Shown: one piece after another, positions 22,070-30,567 of the stretch | Layout: the number at the start of each line of letters is the position of its first letter | Position numbering within the stretch: position 1 is the first letter of the stretch | Assembly: GCA_964629225.1 (NCBI GenBank) | Contig: CAZVQC010000001.1 | Coordinates: 93,920 to 157,919 of the forward strand | Direction: 5' to 3' | Origin: RUG14199 sp964629225 | GTDB lineage: Bacteria; Bacillota; Clostridia; Oscillospirales; CAG-272 | Length of the DNA: 64,000 nt | Notes under the pieces: generated by a model | Databases searched by the model: none | Told to the model about the DNA's origin: nothing | What the model saw: only the letters and a program-made list of their open reading frames with translations | Program-made: the position numbers and the translations under genes

Positions 22070-23275
22070 TTATCTTATCATATTGCCCTGAATGAAGCGT
22101 TCTTTTTTCTCCCGTAGCCTTTCAAGCTCACGGCGGCTCAGCTCAGCCGCCTCTTTTTTGATAGTCAGTTCTTCCGGGAAGGTCTTTTCGATCTCTTTTC
22201 TTTTTTTCATTCCGATAACGTGGAATACGAGAGCGGCTATGAGAAGCCCTACGGTGACAACGGCGGCACAAATCGCAAGTGCCGGGATATCCGTGAATAA
22301 CACAAGGGCGAAGGTGCCGAGTGCGGTGACGGCAGCGCCGATCAAAAAGGGAAGGGCGTAGTTTCGCCGGTAGGCTGCTTTTACCTCTTTATTGCTTTCA
22401 AGATGCAGAGAGAGCGCGTTTTCATATCTCTCTACCGTGCCGCTGTGCTCCGTTATCTCTTTGTCGATAGTTTCAAGCCCCGCCACGGTGGATGGTATCC
22501 CGTTGTAAGCCGACACAAGCTCCCGCCTTAAGTTTCTTGCGGTAGGGGCAACGGGAGAGGGAAGCTTCGCCCGCAGTTCCCGAGTCTCGGTGCCGTTCTT
22601 GGTCCAAACGGTGCGATATCCGTTGTGATACTCAAGGGCTTCCGGGGTAGCATTGCAGAGGATGACGGCGGCTTTTATGAATTTCTTTTTCGATTCTTCA
22701 AAGGCTGCACCCGACTCCATATCGTCGTCTCCGATGAGAGGGAGAACTGCCGATGCGAAGGAGAGAAGTCCTCCGTTCAGATCAAAGAACCGTCCGCACA
22801 CGTCCTTTCCGGTGAAAAGAGTCCTTTTCATCTTGTCTATGTAGTTCTTCGAAAAGAATTCGATGAGGGATGCCGCAGTATCGGTGATGTAAAGTGCGGC
22901 GGCACGGCGCTCACTTTCGTCGGCGGCGGAAACGGCGGACTTTAGCGCCGAATCAAGCTCCTTGAAGCGCACACACTCAAGGTTTGACAGGTACGCTGCG
23001 GAAAGCCCCCGCTTGTAGAGCACCGTCCAACATCCGGTATCGCACTCTAGGTACTTGGTATAGTAGTCATAGGCGGCGGAGTAATTGCCGGTGGAGAAGG
23101 CATCGTCCGCAATGAAACGGTAGTTCTCCGCCTTTTTTGTCTCATTGTATTCTATCTTGACCTTCTTGACCTCGCAAAGCGGGACTATCGTCGAACAATA
23201 GGGACAGGTGCCTATCTCGGCTTTGTCATCAAGCTCAAGATGACCGCCGCAGGTGGGGCAATTGTACGTATCCAT
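22070..23275 (-). CDS. Zinc-ribbon, TPR-like, membrane-anchored protein of unknown function
   Basis: The 401-aa product begins with a two-knuckle zinc ribbon (CPTCGG at residue 5 and CPYC at 24). Next comes a helical region with one or two TPR-like repeats (AFSTGNYSAAYDYYTKYLE) and a long helical middle. Near residues 315-365 two adjacent membrane helices are followed by a basic coiled-coil C-terminus. The frame is open to 23527, but ATG 23275 with GGAGGAACCCGG ahead is the likely start. It is transcribed alone from the promoter at 23307-23335 and diverges from thrH. No family name was recognised; similar zinc-ribbon/TM proteins of Firmicutes are uncharacterised. Confidence 0.75.
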   Translation of the reverse strand: MDTYNCPTCGGHLELDDKAEIGTCPYCSTIVPLCEVKKVKIEYNETKKAENYRFIADDAFSTGNYSAAYDYYTKYLECDTGCWTVLYKRGLSAAYLSNLECVRFKELDSALKSAVSAADESERRAAALYITDTAASLIEFFSKNYIDKMKRTLFTGKDVCGRFFDLNGGLLSFASAVLPLIGDDDMESGAAFEESKKKFIKAAVILCNATPEALEYHNGYRTVWTKNGTETRELRAKLPSPVAPTARNLRRELVSAYNGIPSTVAGLETIDKEITEHSGTVERYENALSLHLESNKEVKAAYRRNYALPFLIGAAVTALGTFALVLFTDIPALAICAAVVTVGLLIAALVFHVIGMKKRKEIEKTFPEELTIKKEAAELSRRELERLREKKERFIQGNMIR

Positions 23276-23306
23276 CCGGGTTCCTCCGGTAACAGTCTTT
23301 TCCTCA

Positions 23307-23335
23307 ATTATAATATGGAACCCGTGATTTGTCAA
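23307..23335 (-). promoter_or_regulatory. Promoter of the zinc-ribbon gene (minus strand)
   Basis: On the minus strand -35 TTGACA (23330-23335), 17-bp spacer and -10 TATAAT (23307-23312): a full consensus promoter. Confidence 0.88.
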
Positions 23336-23364
23336 TATCCGACAAAACATTCTTATGAAATCTG

Positions 23365-23393
23365 TTGCAATGAGGCCTTTAATGTGATAAAAT
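23365..23393 (+). promoter_or_regulatory. thrH promoter
   Basis: -35 TTGCAA (23365-23370), 17-bp spacer, -10 TAAAAT (23388-23393) with TGA extension. It lies 30 bp from the divergent promoter, so the two could influence each other. Confidence 0.82.
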
Positions 23394-23429
23394 GGACTCA
23401 TCAAAAATATGACACGACGGAGAAGCATC

Positions 23430-24029
23430 ATGAACATAGTTTGCCTTGATATGGAAGGGGTCTTAGTGCCCGAAATATGGATAGCCTTTGCCGAGGAGTG
23501 CGGGATACCGGAGCTGAAAAAGACCACCCGTGACGAGCCGGATTACGACAAATTGATGAAATATCGCCTTGGGATACTGAAGGAGCACGGCCTCGGACTC
23601 CGTGAGATCCAAAGCACCATAGCAAAGATCGATCCCATGCCCGGAGCGAAGGAGTTCCTTGACGAATTGAGACGGTTGACACAGGTGATAATACTCAGCG
23701 ATACCTTTGAACAATTCGCCACTCCCTTGATGGAAAAACTGGGATGGCCCACCATATTCTGTAACACCCTTGAAGTCTCCGACAGCGGCGAGATAACCGG
23801 TTATAAGATGAGATGTGAGAAGTCAAAACTCACCACAGTAAAATCCCTCCAGTCCATCGGATACGATACTGTCGCCTCCGGTGACAGCTTCAATGACCTT
23901 GGTATGATCAAAGCAAGTAAAGCGGGATTCCTTTTCAAAAGCACCGAGCAGATAAAGAAGGACTACCCGGAGTACCCCGCATTCGATGAGTATTCGGAGC
24001 TGCTTGCGGCTATCAAAAAGGTCCTGTAA
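23430..24029 (+). CDS. thrH: ThrH, bifunctional phosphoserine phosphatase / homoserine phosphotransferase
   Basis: HAD-superfamily enzyme (199 aa) that dephosphorylates phosphoserine and can transfer the phosphate to homoserine, linking serine and threonine metabolism. The N-terminus matches the ThrH family closely (CLDMEGVLVPEIW), with the catalytic Asp7 and the family's Glu9 in place of the second Asp of ordinary HAD motif I. Motif II is ILSDTF, the Lys is in the CEKSK region, and motif IV is SGDSFNDLGM. The frame is open from 23409, but ATG 23430 with CGGAGAAGCATC ahead fits the family start. It is followed 5 bp later by the phosphopantetheinyl transferase gene. Confidence 0.93.
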   Translation: MNIVCLDMEGVLVPEIWIAFAEECGIPELKKTTRDEPDYDKLMKYRLGILKEHGLGLREIQSTIAKIDPMPGAKEFLDELRRLTQVIILSDTFEQFATPLMEKLGWPTIFCNTLEVSDSGEITGYKMRCEKSKLTTVKSLQSIGYDTVASGDSFNDLGMIKASKAGFLFKSTEQIKKDYPEYPAFDEYSELLAAIKKVL

Positions 24030-24034
24030 GAAAA

Positions 24035-24667
24035 ATGGCAATTGCCGATAAAACGAGCGGAGTTTTCTCTCTCTATTTGATGAGGATCGATGACCCCGCT
24101 GTGAAGACCGAGTTTGCATCCCCTCTTCGCACGGAGGAACTATCCCGTGTGGCGAACGGGGAAGTGCTCAAAGGCAAAAGAGCCACTTGGACCCTCCTTG
24201 AGACAGCTATGCGCCACGCCTTCGGCATTTCGCCCTCGGAGGTGGACTTTGAAAAAAAAGAAAACGGCAAATGGGAGTGTGACAGATTTTGCTTTTCCCT
24301 GTCCCATTCGGGAAAATACGCTGCCGTGGCAGTGTCGGACGTTCCGGTGGGAGTGGATATCGAGGAGATATCCGCCTTTGAAAAGAAATATCCTCCCCAC
24401 CGTCGGGAGCGGATAAAAAACAAGATACTCTCTCCGAATGAATCCCCCGATGAGCCCCTTATTTCCCTTTGGACGAAAAAGGAGAGCGTCTACAAGTGCC
24501 TCGGTACCGACGGTTTCTCTCCTAAGGACATCGATACCTCAAGGTTCAGTACACTGTCCCAAACACTGTTCGGTGAGGTCTTCGTCTCCCTGTGCCGCAC
24601 GTCACCCGGAGCAGTGAGGATATTCACAGTGAACGGCGGCGGGATCACCGAGATACCGCTTTTGTGA
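24035..24667 (+). CDS. Sfp-type 4'-phosphopantetheinyl transferase
   Basis: Transfers the 4'-phosphopantetheine arm from CoA to a serine of carrier proteins (ACP/PCP). The 210-aa product has the characteristic motifs FSLSHSGKYAAVAV (~88-101), GVDIE (106-110, Mg2+ ligands Asp108 and Glu110) and WTKKESVYKCLG (146-157, catalytic Glu150 and Lys). Length and two-fold pseudo-symmetry fit the Sfp rather than the trimeric AcpS type. It probably shares a transcript with thrH. No polyketide or peptide synthetase is in the window; the ACP gene at 41100 is a possible substrate. Confidence 0.93.
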   Translation: MAIADKTSGVFSLYLMRIDDPAVKTEFASPLRTEELSRVANGEVLKGKRATWTLLETAMRHAFGISPSEVDFEKKENGKWECDRFCFSLSHSGKYAAVAVSDVPVGVDIEEISAFEKKYPPHRRERIKNKILSPNESPDEPLISLWTKKESVYKCLGTDGFSPKDIDTSRFSTLSQTLFGEVFVSLCRTSPGAVRIFTVNGGGITEIPLL

Positions 24668-24679
24668 AAATGTGATAAA

Positions 24680-24727
24680 AGCCCCAAGCCGACCTTCGAT
24701 TGAAGCTCCGGATTGAGGGCTTTTTTT
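24680..24727 (+). terminator. Terminator after the phosphopantetheinyl transferase
   Basis: AGCCCCAA near 24680 pairs with TTGAGGGCT before a run of seven T (24721-24727), with one bulge; an inner CTTC/GAAG hairpin sits in the loop. Confidence 0.75.
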
Positions 24728-24730
24728 GTG

Positions 24731-25032
24731 CCGGTGCTACCTTCCGAAGAAAAAGCACCGGTATTCTGCGATTGCATAATAACTTATCCGACCTGCGGGA
24801 TGCCGAAATACATAATAATATATTTAATGAAGGAAACCTCGATTCTTCGCACTCGCCGGCGAGGATATTCGTAATTCGTGAGAATCGCCGGTACCGACAA
24901 CGACATTTTCCTTTTTTGAAAAAGAAAAAAGCCTACACTGTCCGTAAGCCGGCCCGAAAAAGTCCTATTTGTAAAATTGACCTAAAAACAGGTGGAATAT
25001 CCTCCCTTTTTCATTTATTTTTGTTTTTCCTA
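24731..25032 (+). other. Noncoding region with three hairpins upstream of the cohesin-like gene
   Basis: No gene seen. Hairpins: CCGGTGCT/AGCACCGG (24731-24761); GATTCT/AGAATC (24841-24886) with CAC/GTG inside; and the self-complementary CTCGCCGGCGAG (24852-24863). The region precedes the promoter at 25033, so these may belong to read-through RNA from the thrH operon. Confidence 0.45.
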
Positions 25033-25061
25033 TTGACTTTTGAAATGTGAGGCGGTATAAT
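25033..25061 (+). promoter_or_regulatory. Promoter of the cohesin-like secreted protein
   Basis: -35 TTGACT (25033-25038), 17-bp spacer, consensus -10 TATAAT (25056-25061). It is followed by TAGGAGGAG, a very strong ribosome site, so high expression is likely. Confidence 0.9.
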
Positions 25062-25098
25062 GGTGATACCAAGATATTTATAGGAGGAGAACTCTCAA

Positions 25099-28000
25099 AT
25101 GAAAAAACTGTTAGCATTTGTTCTCGTTTCAATGCTCGTTCTTTCCAGTGTCGTTCCTTGCTTCGCACTGACAACAGCGCCCGCAGCAAAGGAAGGCACA
25201 GTACAGTTCTGGTGGAGCGATGTCGATTTTAAGACTGAGGACAGCGAAGTAGAGATGACATACAATGTCGTCAACGACTCTCAGGGATTTTGGGCAGCTA
25301 CTTTCGTACTCATCTATCCCGAGTGCTTCAGCATCAAAACCACTCCCAAACTCGATTCTTCGGGAAATCCGAAGTATGACACAAACGGCAACCCCGTTAT
25401 GGAAGATTGCGTTTCCTTCCCCGATGCGAACTTCGCATCCTCGTTAAAGGAAGCTTGCAACATCACCGATGCTTCCCTTGACCAGTACGCTACAGTTCAG
25501 TACGCACTGGACGCATTCCCGGAAGTTCAGCAGGATCTCTGCTTGGAGCATGATCCCGATGATTTTGATGACCTTGACAGATACCGTTTCGACGGCTATA
25601 AGGCTCACATTCATTACTACGACTTCGGTGATCTCGATAACAACACGAATCCCGCAGGCGTCATGCAGTCCATGACATTTGTATACGATCCCACTCTCAA
25701 TCCCGAAGGAACTACCGAATTTGAGTTCATCGTGCTTTGGGACGCAACCGAAGGCGGACTTCCCGTATTCGCTTACAATCCCGATGATCTTTTGAACCCC
25801 GAGATCGAGAGAACGTTCACAGTATCTGTTCCTACAGTAACCGTTCCCGCTCAGGGCCCCGTTGAGTGCAGTCATGATAATCAGAGCACAGACGAGAAGG
25901 CTGCAACATGCACGGACGGCGGCTACAAGAAAGTAACCTGCGACGACTGTCACGAGATCCTCGTGGATGAGACATACGATGCGCTCAATCACGACTTCAC
26001 AGAATTCGTTGAAACAGTTCCCCCCACTTGCACAGTAAACGGTTACACCACATACAAGTGCACAAGATGCGATGAGACCGATGACCGTAACCCCGTTACA
26101 GCACCCGGCCACACCTCGTACAACAAAGTGATCACTCCCTCCACCACAACAACTGCAGGTACATACAGAGAGTATTGCACAGTATGCCAGCAGTACGTTG
26201 GAGAAGAGCAGTCTCTTCCTACACTGGACGTATTCACAGCAGCCATCGCTGATGCAACTGCAGTAGCAGGCGCAACAGTTACGGTTCCCGTGAACGTTAC
26301 ACTTCCCGCAACAGGCTTTATGGGCACAAGCGTTGCCATCCTCGTTGACAAGAACATCGGCGCTGCTAACGTAACGGTTAAAGACGGCGATATCTTCGAC
26401 GAAGGCGCAAACGATGCAGCAGTTGCAACCGATGTTGCAGGCCTCGTTGCTGCCGTTAAGGAATTCTCCAAGATCGAAGTTGACACAGATAAGTACGAGC
26501 TTATCGCTAACGTCATCACCGATACAAACGAGCCTCCCGTAAACGCTACCGGCGAAGGCACACTCTTCAGCCTTGAGTTTACAGCTCCCGAAACAGCAGG
26601 CACATACTCCATCGGATTCGCATACGCATCCGATATCGTGGGCGAAGTCTTTGCTGACGGCGTAGACTACTACACCTACACTGCTAACAACTACAACCCC
26701 ATGATGACACTCACAGTAACCGAGTGCGCTCATGAAAGTCAGAGCACAGACGAGAAGGCTGCAACCTGCACCGAAAACGGTTATAAGACAGTAACCTGCG
26801 ACGATTGCCACGAAGTACTCGTCTCCGAGACCTACCTGGCACCCGGTCACAACACATATAACAAGGTGATATCACCCTCCACAACCACAGCTGCCGGCAT
26901 TTTCAGAGAATACTGCGTAGTCTGCAAACAGTTCGTTGGTCCCGAGCAGAATCTTCCCACTCTCGATGTGTTCACAGCAACCATCGCAGATGCAGAAGTT
27001 GACATCGGTGAGACAGTTTCCATCCCCGTAAGCGCAGTTCTCCCCGAGACCGGCTTCATGGGCACAAGCGTTGCTATCCTCGTTGACAAGAATATCGGCG
27101 CTGCTAACGTAACAGTTAAAGACGGCGATATCTTCGGCGAAGGCGCAAACGATGCAGCAGTTGCTACAGACGTTGAGGGTCTTGTAAGAGCAGTTAAGAA
27201 GTACTCCGGTATCAATGTTGACACAGATAAGTACGAGCTTATCGCTAACGTCATCACCGATACAAACGAGCCTCCCGTAAACGCTACCGGCGAAGGCACA
27301 CTCTTCACCATTGAGTTTACAGCTCCCATAACTCCCGGCACATACTCCATCGGATTTGCATATGCATCCGATATCGTAGGCGAAGTATTCGCTAACGGCA
27401 TCGACTTCTACACATACACAGCAAGCGATGTTAACCCCATGATGGAACTCACGGTAGTTTGCCCGCACGTGAACACATCTACCGATGATGTGGAGTCCAC
27501 ATGTACCGAAGCAGGCCATAAGATCATTACCTGTAACGACTGTCACGAAGAGATCTACAATGAAGATTACGACCTCGCTGATCACGTTCCCGGTGAATGG
27601 GAAGTTAAGACTCCCGCAACCGTTGACAACGAAGGCGAAGAAGTTAAGAAGTGCCAGAACTGCGGAACTGAGCTTGATTCCCGTCCGATCGATAAGATCA
27701 AAGTCCTCGATCTCGCTATCGAGCCCGGATTCTTTGCAGACGCAGCTCAGACCACTATCAACAACATAACAAGAACCATCACCCTCGTTTCCAAGGCCGG
27801 CGCTAACGAGAACGACTTCAGAATTCTCGCTCCCGAAGGCTACAACATATTTACTGAAGATGAGTCTATCCTCACAGTAGTTGACAACGGCAACTCCTAC
27901 TTCAGATCCAGCGTTAAGACCGGATACACCGACAGCTACATCCTCGTTGTTACCGACGGCGATGATGACTATGAGTACACAGTCAACGTTGAGTTTGTAA

Positions 28001-28377
28001 AGGCTCCTGCTTGCACAGGCGTTGAGGCCGGCTTCTTTGCAGAGTCTGCAGGATTCGATCTTGAGAACGAAAACGTAATCAACGTTGTTGCTAAGACCGG
28101 CGCATGGGAAGTTGACTTCAGACTCCTCGGCATCGTTCCCGGCACATATCCGACATTCGGTGAAAACATCGTTGGCGACAACTATGCTGTTCAGTGGACA
28201 GGCGAAGCATATGAAAGAGTTGAAGGCGACGCTATCGCTCAGACAGAATTCACATACTTCAGAACAACTAAGACTGATATCGGCGAGAACATCTACGCAA
28301 GCTACACCATCATGGTAGTTTACCCGATGGGCGATGCTATCGAGTACGAAGTTCACGTTTACTTCCCCGAAGCATAA
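25099..28377 (+). CDS. Large secreted protein with two cohesin-like modules and Cys-pair repeats
   Basis: The 1092-aa product starts with a signal peptide (MKKLLAFVLVSMLVLSSVV.., cut probably after FA near residue 24). It then has a beta-rich domain (~25-250). Next come CxxC repeats (Cys at ~257-330, about 543-575 and ~789-850) that alternate with two near-identical cohesin-like modules (about 377-541 and 623-787; VTVPVNVTLPATGFMG.. and GEGTLFSLEFTAPETAGTY). Two related C-terminal modules (~880-985 and ~988-1092; both start with E(P/A)GFFA) follow. No sortase signal, dockerin or SLH domain was seen, so it is probably released or held through partners. Cohesins normally bind dockerins; one occurs in the protein at 37246. 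Function is inference. Confidence 0.8.
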   Translation: MKKLLAFVLVSMLVLSSVVPCFALTTAPAAKEGTVQFWWSDVDFKTEDSEVEMTYNVVNDSQGFWAATFVLIYPECFSIKTTPKLDSSGNPKYDTNGNPVMEDCVSFPDANFASSLKEACNITDASLDQYATVQYALDAFPEVQQDLCLEHDPDDFDDLDRYRFDGYKAHIHYYDFGDLDNNTNPAGVMQSMTFVYDPTLNPEGTTEFEFIVLWDATEGGLPVFAYNPDDLLNPEIERTFTVSVPTVTVPAQGPVECSHDNQSTDEKAATCTDGGYKKVTCDDCHEILVDETYDALNHDFTEFVETVPPTCTVNGYTTYKCTRCDETDDRNPVTAPGHTSYNKVITPSTTTTAGTYREYCTVCQQYVGEEQSLPTLDVFTAAIADATAVAGATVTVPVNVTLPATGFMGTSVAILVDKNIGAANVTVKDGDIFDEGANDAAVATDVAGLVAAVKEFSKIEVDTDKYELIANVITDTNEPPVNATGEGTLFSLEFTAPETAGTYSIGFAYASDIVGEVFADGVDYYTYTANNYNPMMTLTVTECAHESQSTDEKAATCTENGYKTVTCDDCHEVLVSETYLAPGHNTYNKVISPSTTTAAGIFREYCVVCKQFVGPEQNLPTLDVFTATIADAEVDIGETVSIPVSAVLPETGFMGTSVAILVDKNIGAANVTVKDGDIFGEGANDAAVATDVEGLVRAVKKYSGINVDTDKYELIANVITDTNEPPVNATGEGTLFTIEFTAPITPGTYSIGFAYASDIVGEVFANGIDFYTYTASDVNPMMELTVVCPHVNTSTDDVESTCTEAGHKIITCNDCHEEIYNEDYDLADHVPGEWEVKTPATVDNEGEEVKKCQNCGTELDSRPIDKIKVLDLAIEPGFFADAAQTTINNITRTITLVSKAGANENDFRILAPEGYNIFTEDESILTVVDNGNSYFRSSVKTGYTDSYILVVTDGDDDYEYTVNVEFVKAPACTGVEAGFFAESAGFDLENENVINVVAKTGAWEVDFRLLGIVPGTYPTFGENIVGDNYAVQWTGEAYERVEGDAIAQTEFTYFRTTKTDIGENIYASYTIMVVYPMGDAIEYEVHVYFPEA
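26219..27460 (+). repeat. 738-bp internal duplication (cohesin-like module plus linker)
   Basis: Matching positions in the two cohesin-like modules lie 738 bp (246 codons) apart, for example ATGGGCACAAGCGTTGC at 26320 and 27058. One stretch of more than 80 bp around 26480-26570 is identical to its copy around 27218-27308. The copies therefore diverged recently or are kept alike by recombination. Confidence 0.85.
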
Positions 28378-28416
28378 CTTAAAGTAGACGGCTGAGTCAG
28401 TGATGACTTAGAACAA

Positions 28417-28446
28417 TTGCCCCACCCCGCTTGCGGGGTGGGGCAA
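28417..28446. terminator. Strong stem-loop after the cohesin-like gene
   Basis: GCCCCACCCCG pairs with CGGGGTGGGGC around a 4-nt loop (28419-28444), extended by TT/AA. There is no T run on either strand, so it may act as an RNA 3'-end protector or a partial terminator allowing some read-through into the sugar transferase. Confidence 0.6.
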
Positions 28447-28477
28447 AACAGTGAAACGGAAAAAGAGTGGAAGAAAT

Positions 28478-29137
28478 ATGAAGAGCACACATAATAATAC
28501 AACTGTCGAAAATAAAGTACAAGTATCCCGCTTTTACATGGCGGTGAAGGTGGTATTGGATTTTGTTTTCGCACTTTTGGCGATCTTGATACTCCTTCCG
28601 TTCCTTTTCATTTTTGCGGCACTCATCTACATTGCGGATTTCCATTCTCCGTTCTATTTCCAAGAGAGGATAGGAAAGGGAGGGAAGCCCTTCAGAATAA
28701 TCAAGTTTCGGTCCATGAGATACGATGCCCATGAACTTGAAAAATATTTTTCACCGGAGCAACTTCAAAAATTCAACTCGGAATTTAAGGTTGAGAATGA
28801 CCCGAGAATAACCCGAATAGGCAGGTTCATAAGAAAATTCAGTATCGACGAGTTCCCCCAGCTTCTTAACGTCCTTGCGGGGCAGATGAGTCTCGTGGGC
28901 CCCCGTCCGCTTACACTGAACGAGACCTATTTCTTTGGCGAGGATCGGGATACCTTGCTTTCCGTCCGTCCGGGCATTACGGGTCTGTGGCAGGTATCAG
29001 GCAGAAACGCACTTACATATGAGAGCGGAAAAAGGCAGGAGTGCGAGATCCGTTACGTTAAAAACTTCGGGATCCTCATGGATATCAAGGTCCTTTTCAA
29101 GACCTTCGGTGCCGTTATCAAGGGTAGCGGTATTTGA
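28478..29137 (+). CDS. Undecaprenyl-phosphate sugar phosphotransferase (bacterial sugar transferase)
   Basis: Initiating enzyme of exopolysaccharide assembly: it transfers a sugar-1-phosphate to undecaprenyl phosphate at the membrane. The 219-aa product has one N-terminal membrane helix (~18-45) and then the conserved catalytic region: FYFQERIGKGGKPFRIIKF, RSMR, DPRITRIGRFIRKFSIDE, PQLLNV, MSLVGPRPL and RPGITGLWQVSGR. This short form, one helix plus catalytic domain, resembles PglC/WcaJ C-terminal cores. GTG 28451 is an alternative upstream start. It heads a polysaccharide gene group, though a terminator separates it from the next gene. Confidence 0.92.
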   Translation: MKSTHNNTTVENKVQVSRFYMAVKVVLDFVFALLAILILLPFLFIFAALIYIADFHSPFYFQERIGKGGKPFRIIKFRSMRYDAHELEKYFSPEQLQKFNSEFKVENDPRITRIGRFIRKFSIDEFPQLLNVLAGQMSLVGPRPLTLNETYFFGEDRDTLLSVRPGITGLWQVSGRNALTYESGKRQECEIRYVKNFGILMDIKVLFKTFGAVIKGSGI

Positions 29138-29159
29138 TCGACAGAGACGATAACTTTTT

Positions 29160-29186
29160 GGCAGACTCTTTGAGTCTGCCTTTTTT
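29160..29186 (+). terminator. Terminator after the sugar transferase
   Basis: GGCAGACTC (29160-29168) pairs with GAGTCTGCC (29172-29180), 3-nt loop, then six T. Confidence 0.95.
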
Positions 29187-29402
29187 GATGATCCGTTGTT
29201 GCCCGGATAGTTCCATAGCTGCAATTTTATATTCTGTTCGAACTTGGATTTTTTAATCCTGTTGTTGAGCGCCGCTTTCGACATGACAGATTATCGGTTG
29301 CCTATTTCATAAGTTACTCATCGACTTGACCGCTTTTCGGTTGCTTGCTCTCTGTGTTTCTTTCGAACTTGACTGTTTCCGATAGATTTTTTCAGAGTCC
29401 TG
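29187..29402. other. Noncoding gap, no gene seen
   Basis: AT-rich spacer between the sugar transferase terminator and the next promoter. No open frame with a ribosome site and no convincing structure was found. Confidence 0.5.
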
Positions 29403-29431
29403 TTGCGTACTCGGCAGTTTTGTGATAGAAT
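29403..29431 (+). promoter_or_regulatory. Promoter of the polysaccharide operon
   Basis: -35 TTGCGT (29403-29408), 17-bp spacer, -10 TAGAAT (29426-29431) with TGA extension. Confidence 0.75.
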
Positions 29432-29457
29432 AAGAAAAACCGGCAAAGGAGGCGTAC

Positions 29458-30567
29458 ATGAAGGTACTTCACATCATCGGAAAAATGAATAATGCGGGCG
29501 TCCAGTCTGTGGTATTTTCCTACCTTCGTGCGGCGGATCTTACCGATTTTCAGGTCCACGTGGCATATGACGCGGATTCCACCGGCAGTGTTCCGGCGGA
29601 TCTTTCGGAGCGTGGAATAGTTTTTTTGAAGATACCCTCCTACAGCCATCCCCTTGGATACGTTCATGAGATATCCCGCATCTGTCGGGAGAATAAGTAC
29701 GATATCGTCCACTCCCACATGAACTCCCTCTCATCGCTGTCACTTTTGGGAGCGAAGATAGGGAAAGTGCCCCACCGTATTGCCCACAGTCATACTATGT
29801 CCTCAAAGGATGAAGGGCTTCGCCATTTTGTGAAAAATACCCTACGGCCCCTTTGCAGGGCAGTGGCGACGGAATACGTCGCCTGTTCCCGACTTGCGGC
29901 AGAGTGGCTCTTCGGAAAAGAAGAATGCGAAAAGGGTAATGTCCGCTTTTTGACCAACGGAATCGATCCGATGCATTTTTCCTACGATGCCGAAAAGCGC
30001 CGTGCCGTGAGAGAAAAGTACCGACTCGGTGACTCTTTTGTGATCGGACACGTTGGGCGCCTTTGCAAAACTAAAAATCAACGATTCTTGATCCCGGTTC
30101 TCGCAGGGTGCCTTAAAAGAGGCCTTGACTGCCTTCTTCTTTTCGTCGGAGACGGAGATGCGGCAGAGGCGATCAAACGGGATGCCGAGGCACTGGGCGT
30201 TTCGGACAGAGTGGTATTTGCAGGTGTCCTTCGGGATACGGCTGCCGCCTACAGCGCCATGGACGTGTTCGTTTTACCCTCCCTCTATGAGGGACTTCCG
30301 GTAGTTTCCCTTGAGGCACAGTCGGCAGATCTTACGACACTTCTTTCCGATAGGATAACCGAGGAGTGTCGGGTGACGGACAAGGCAGTATTTCTTCCCA
30401 TAACCGAGGGCGCGGAGCCTTGGGTCTCGGCTATTGAAAAGTCGGTGGGAGACCGTCGCGGAGGAGCATCTCCTCTTCTCGGAACGAGATTTGACATTTC
30501 GGTATCAAGCGGCGATCTTTTGGAGATGTACCGTGACGTAGTGACGGGAGATGGGAGACACGAATGA
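29458..30567 (+). CDS. GT4-type glycosyltransferase (GT-B fold)
   Basis: A 369-aa glycosyltransferase adding a sugar to the growing lipid-linked oligosaccharide in the cytosol. The N-terminal acceptor domain starts MKVLHIIGKMNNAGVQSVV, with the Gly-rich loop of GT4 enzymes. The C-terminal donor domain has IGHVGRLCKTKNQRFLI, LLFVGDGDA and the E-x7-E nucleotide-sugar motif region VFVLPSLYEGLPVVSLEAQ. AAAGGAGGCGTAC leads into ATG 29458. Its stop overlaps the next start by 4 bp (ATGA), so the two are translationally coupled. Confidence 0.92.
   Translation: MKVLHIIGKMNNAGVQSVVFSYLRAADLTDFQVHVAYDADSTGSVPADLSERGIVFLKIPSYSHPLGYVHEISRICRENKYDIVHSHMNSLSSLSLLGAKIGKVPHRIAHSHTMSSKDEGLRHFVKNTLRPLCRAVATEYVACSRLAAEWLFGKEECEKGNVRFLTNGIDPMHFSYDAEKRRAVREKYRLGDSFVIGHVGRLCKTKNQRFLIPVLAGCLKRGLDCLLLFVGDGDAAEAIKRDAEALGVSDRVVFAGVLRDTAAAYSAMDVFVLPSLYEGLPVVSLEAQSADLTTLLSDRITEECRVTDKAVFLPITEGAEPWVSAIEKSVGDRRGGASPLLGTRFDISVSSGDLLEMYRDVVTGDGRHE

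Noticed and set aside
24035..24667. Part of a polyketide/non-ribosomal peptide cluster
   Set aside because: The Sfp-type transferase is real, but no synthetase, thioesterase or tailoring gene lies nearby; it sits with thrH.
26872..28356. 494-codon minus-strand frame across the cohesin-like gene
   Set aside because: A shadow of the regular codon usage and repeats of the plus-strand gene; Val/Cys-rich low-complexity translation without family resemblance.
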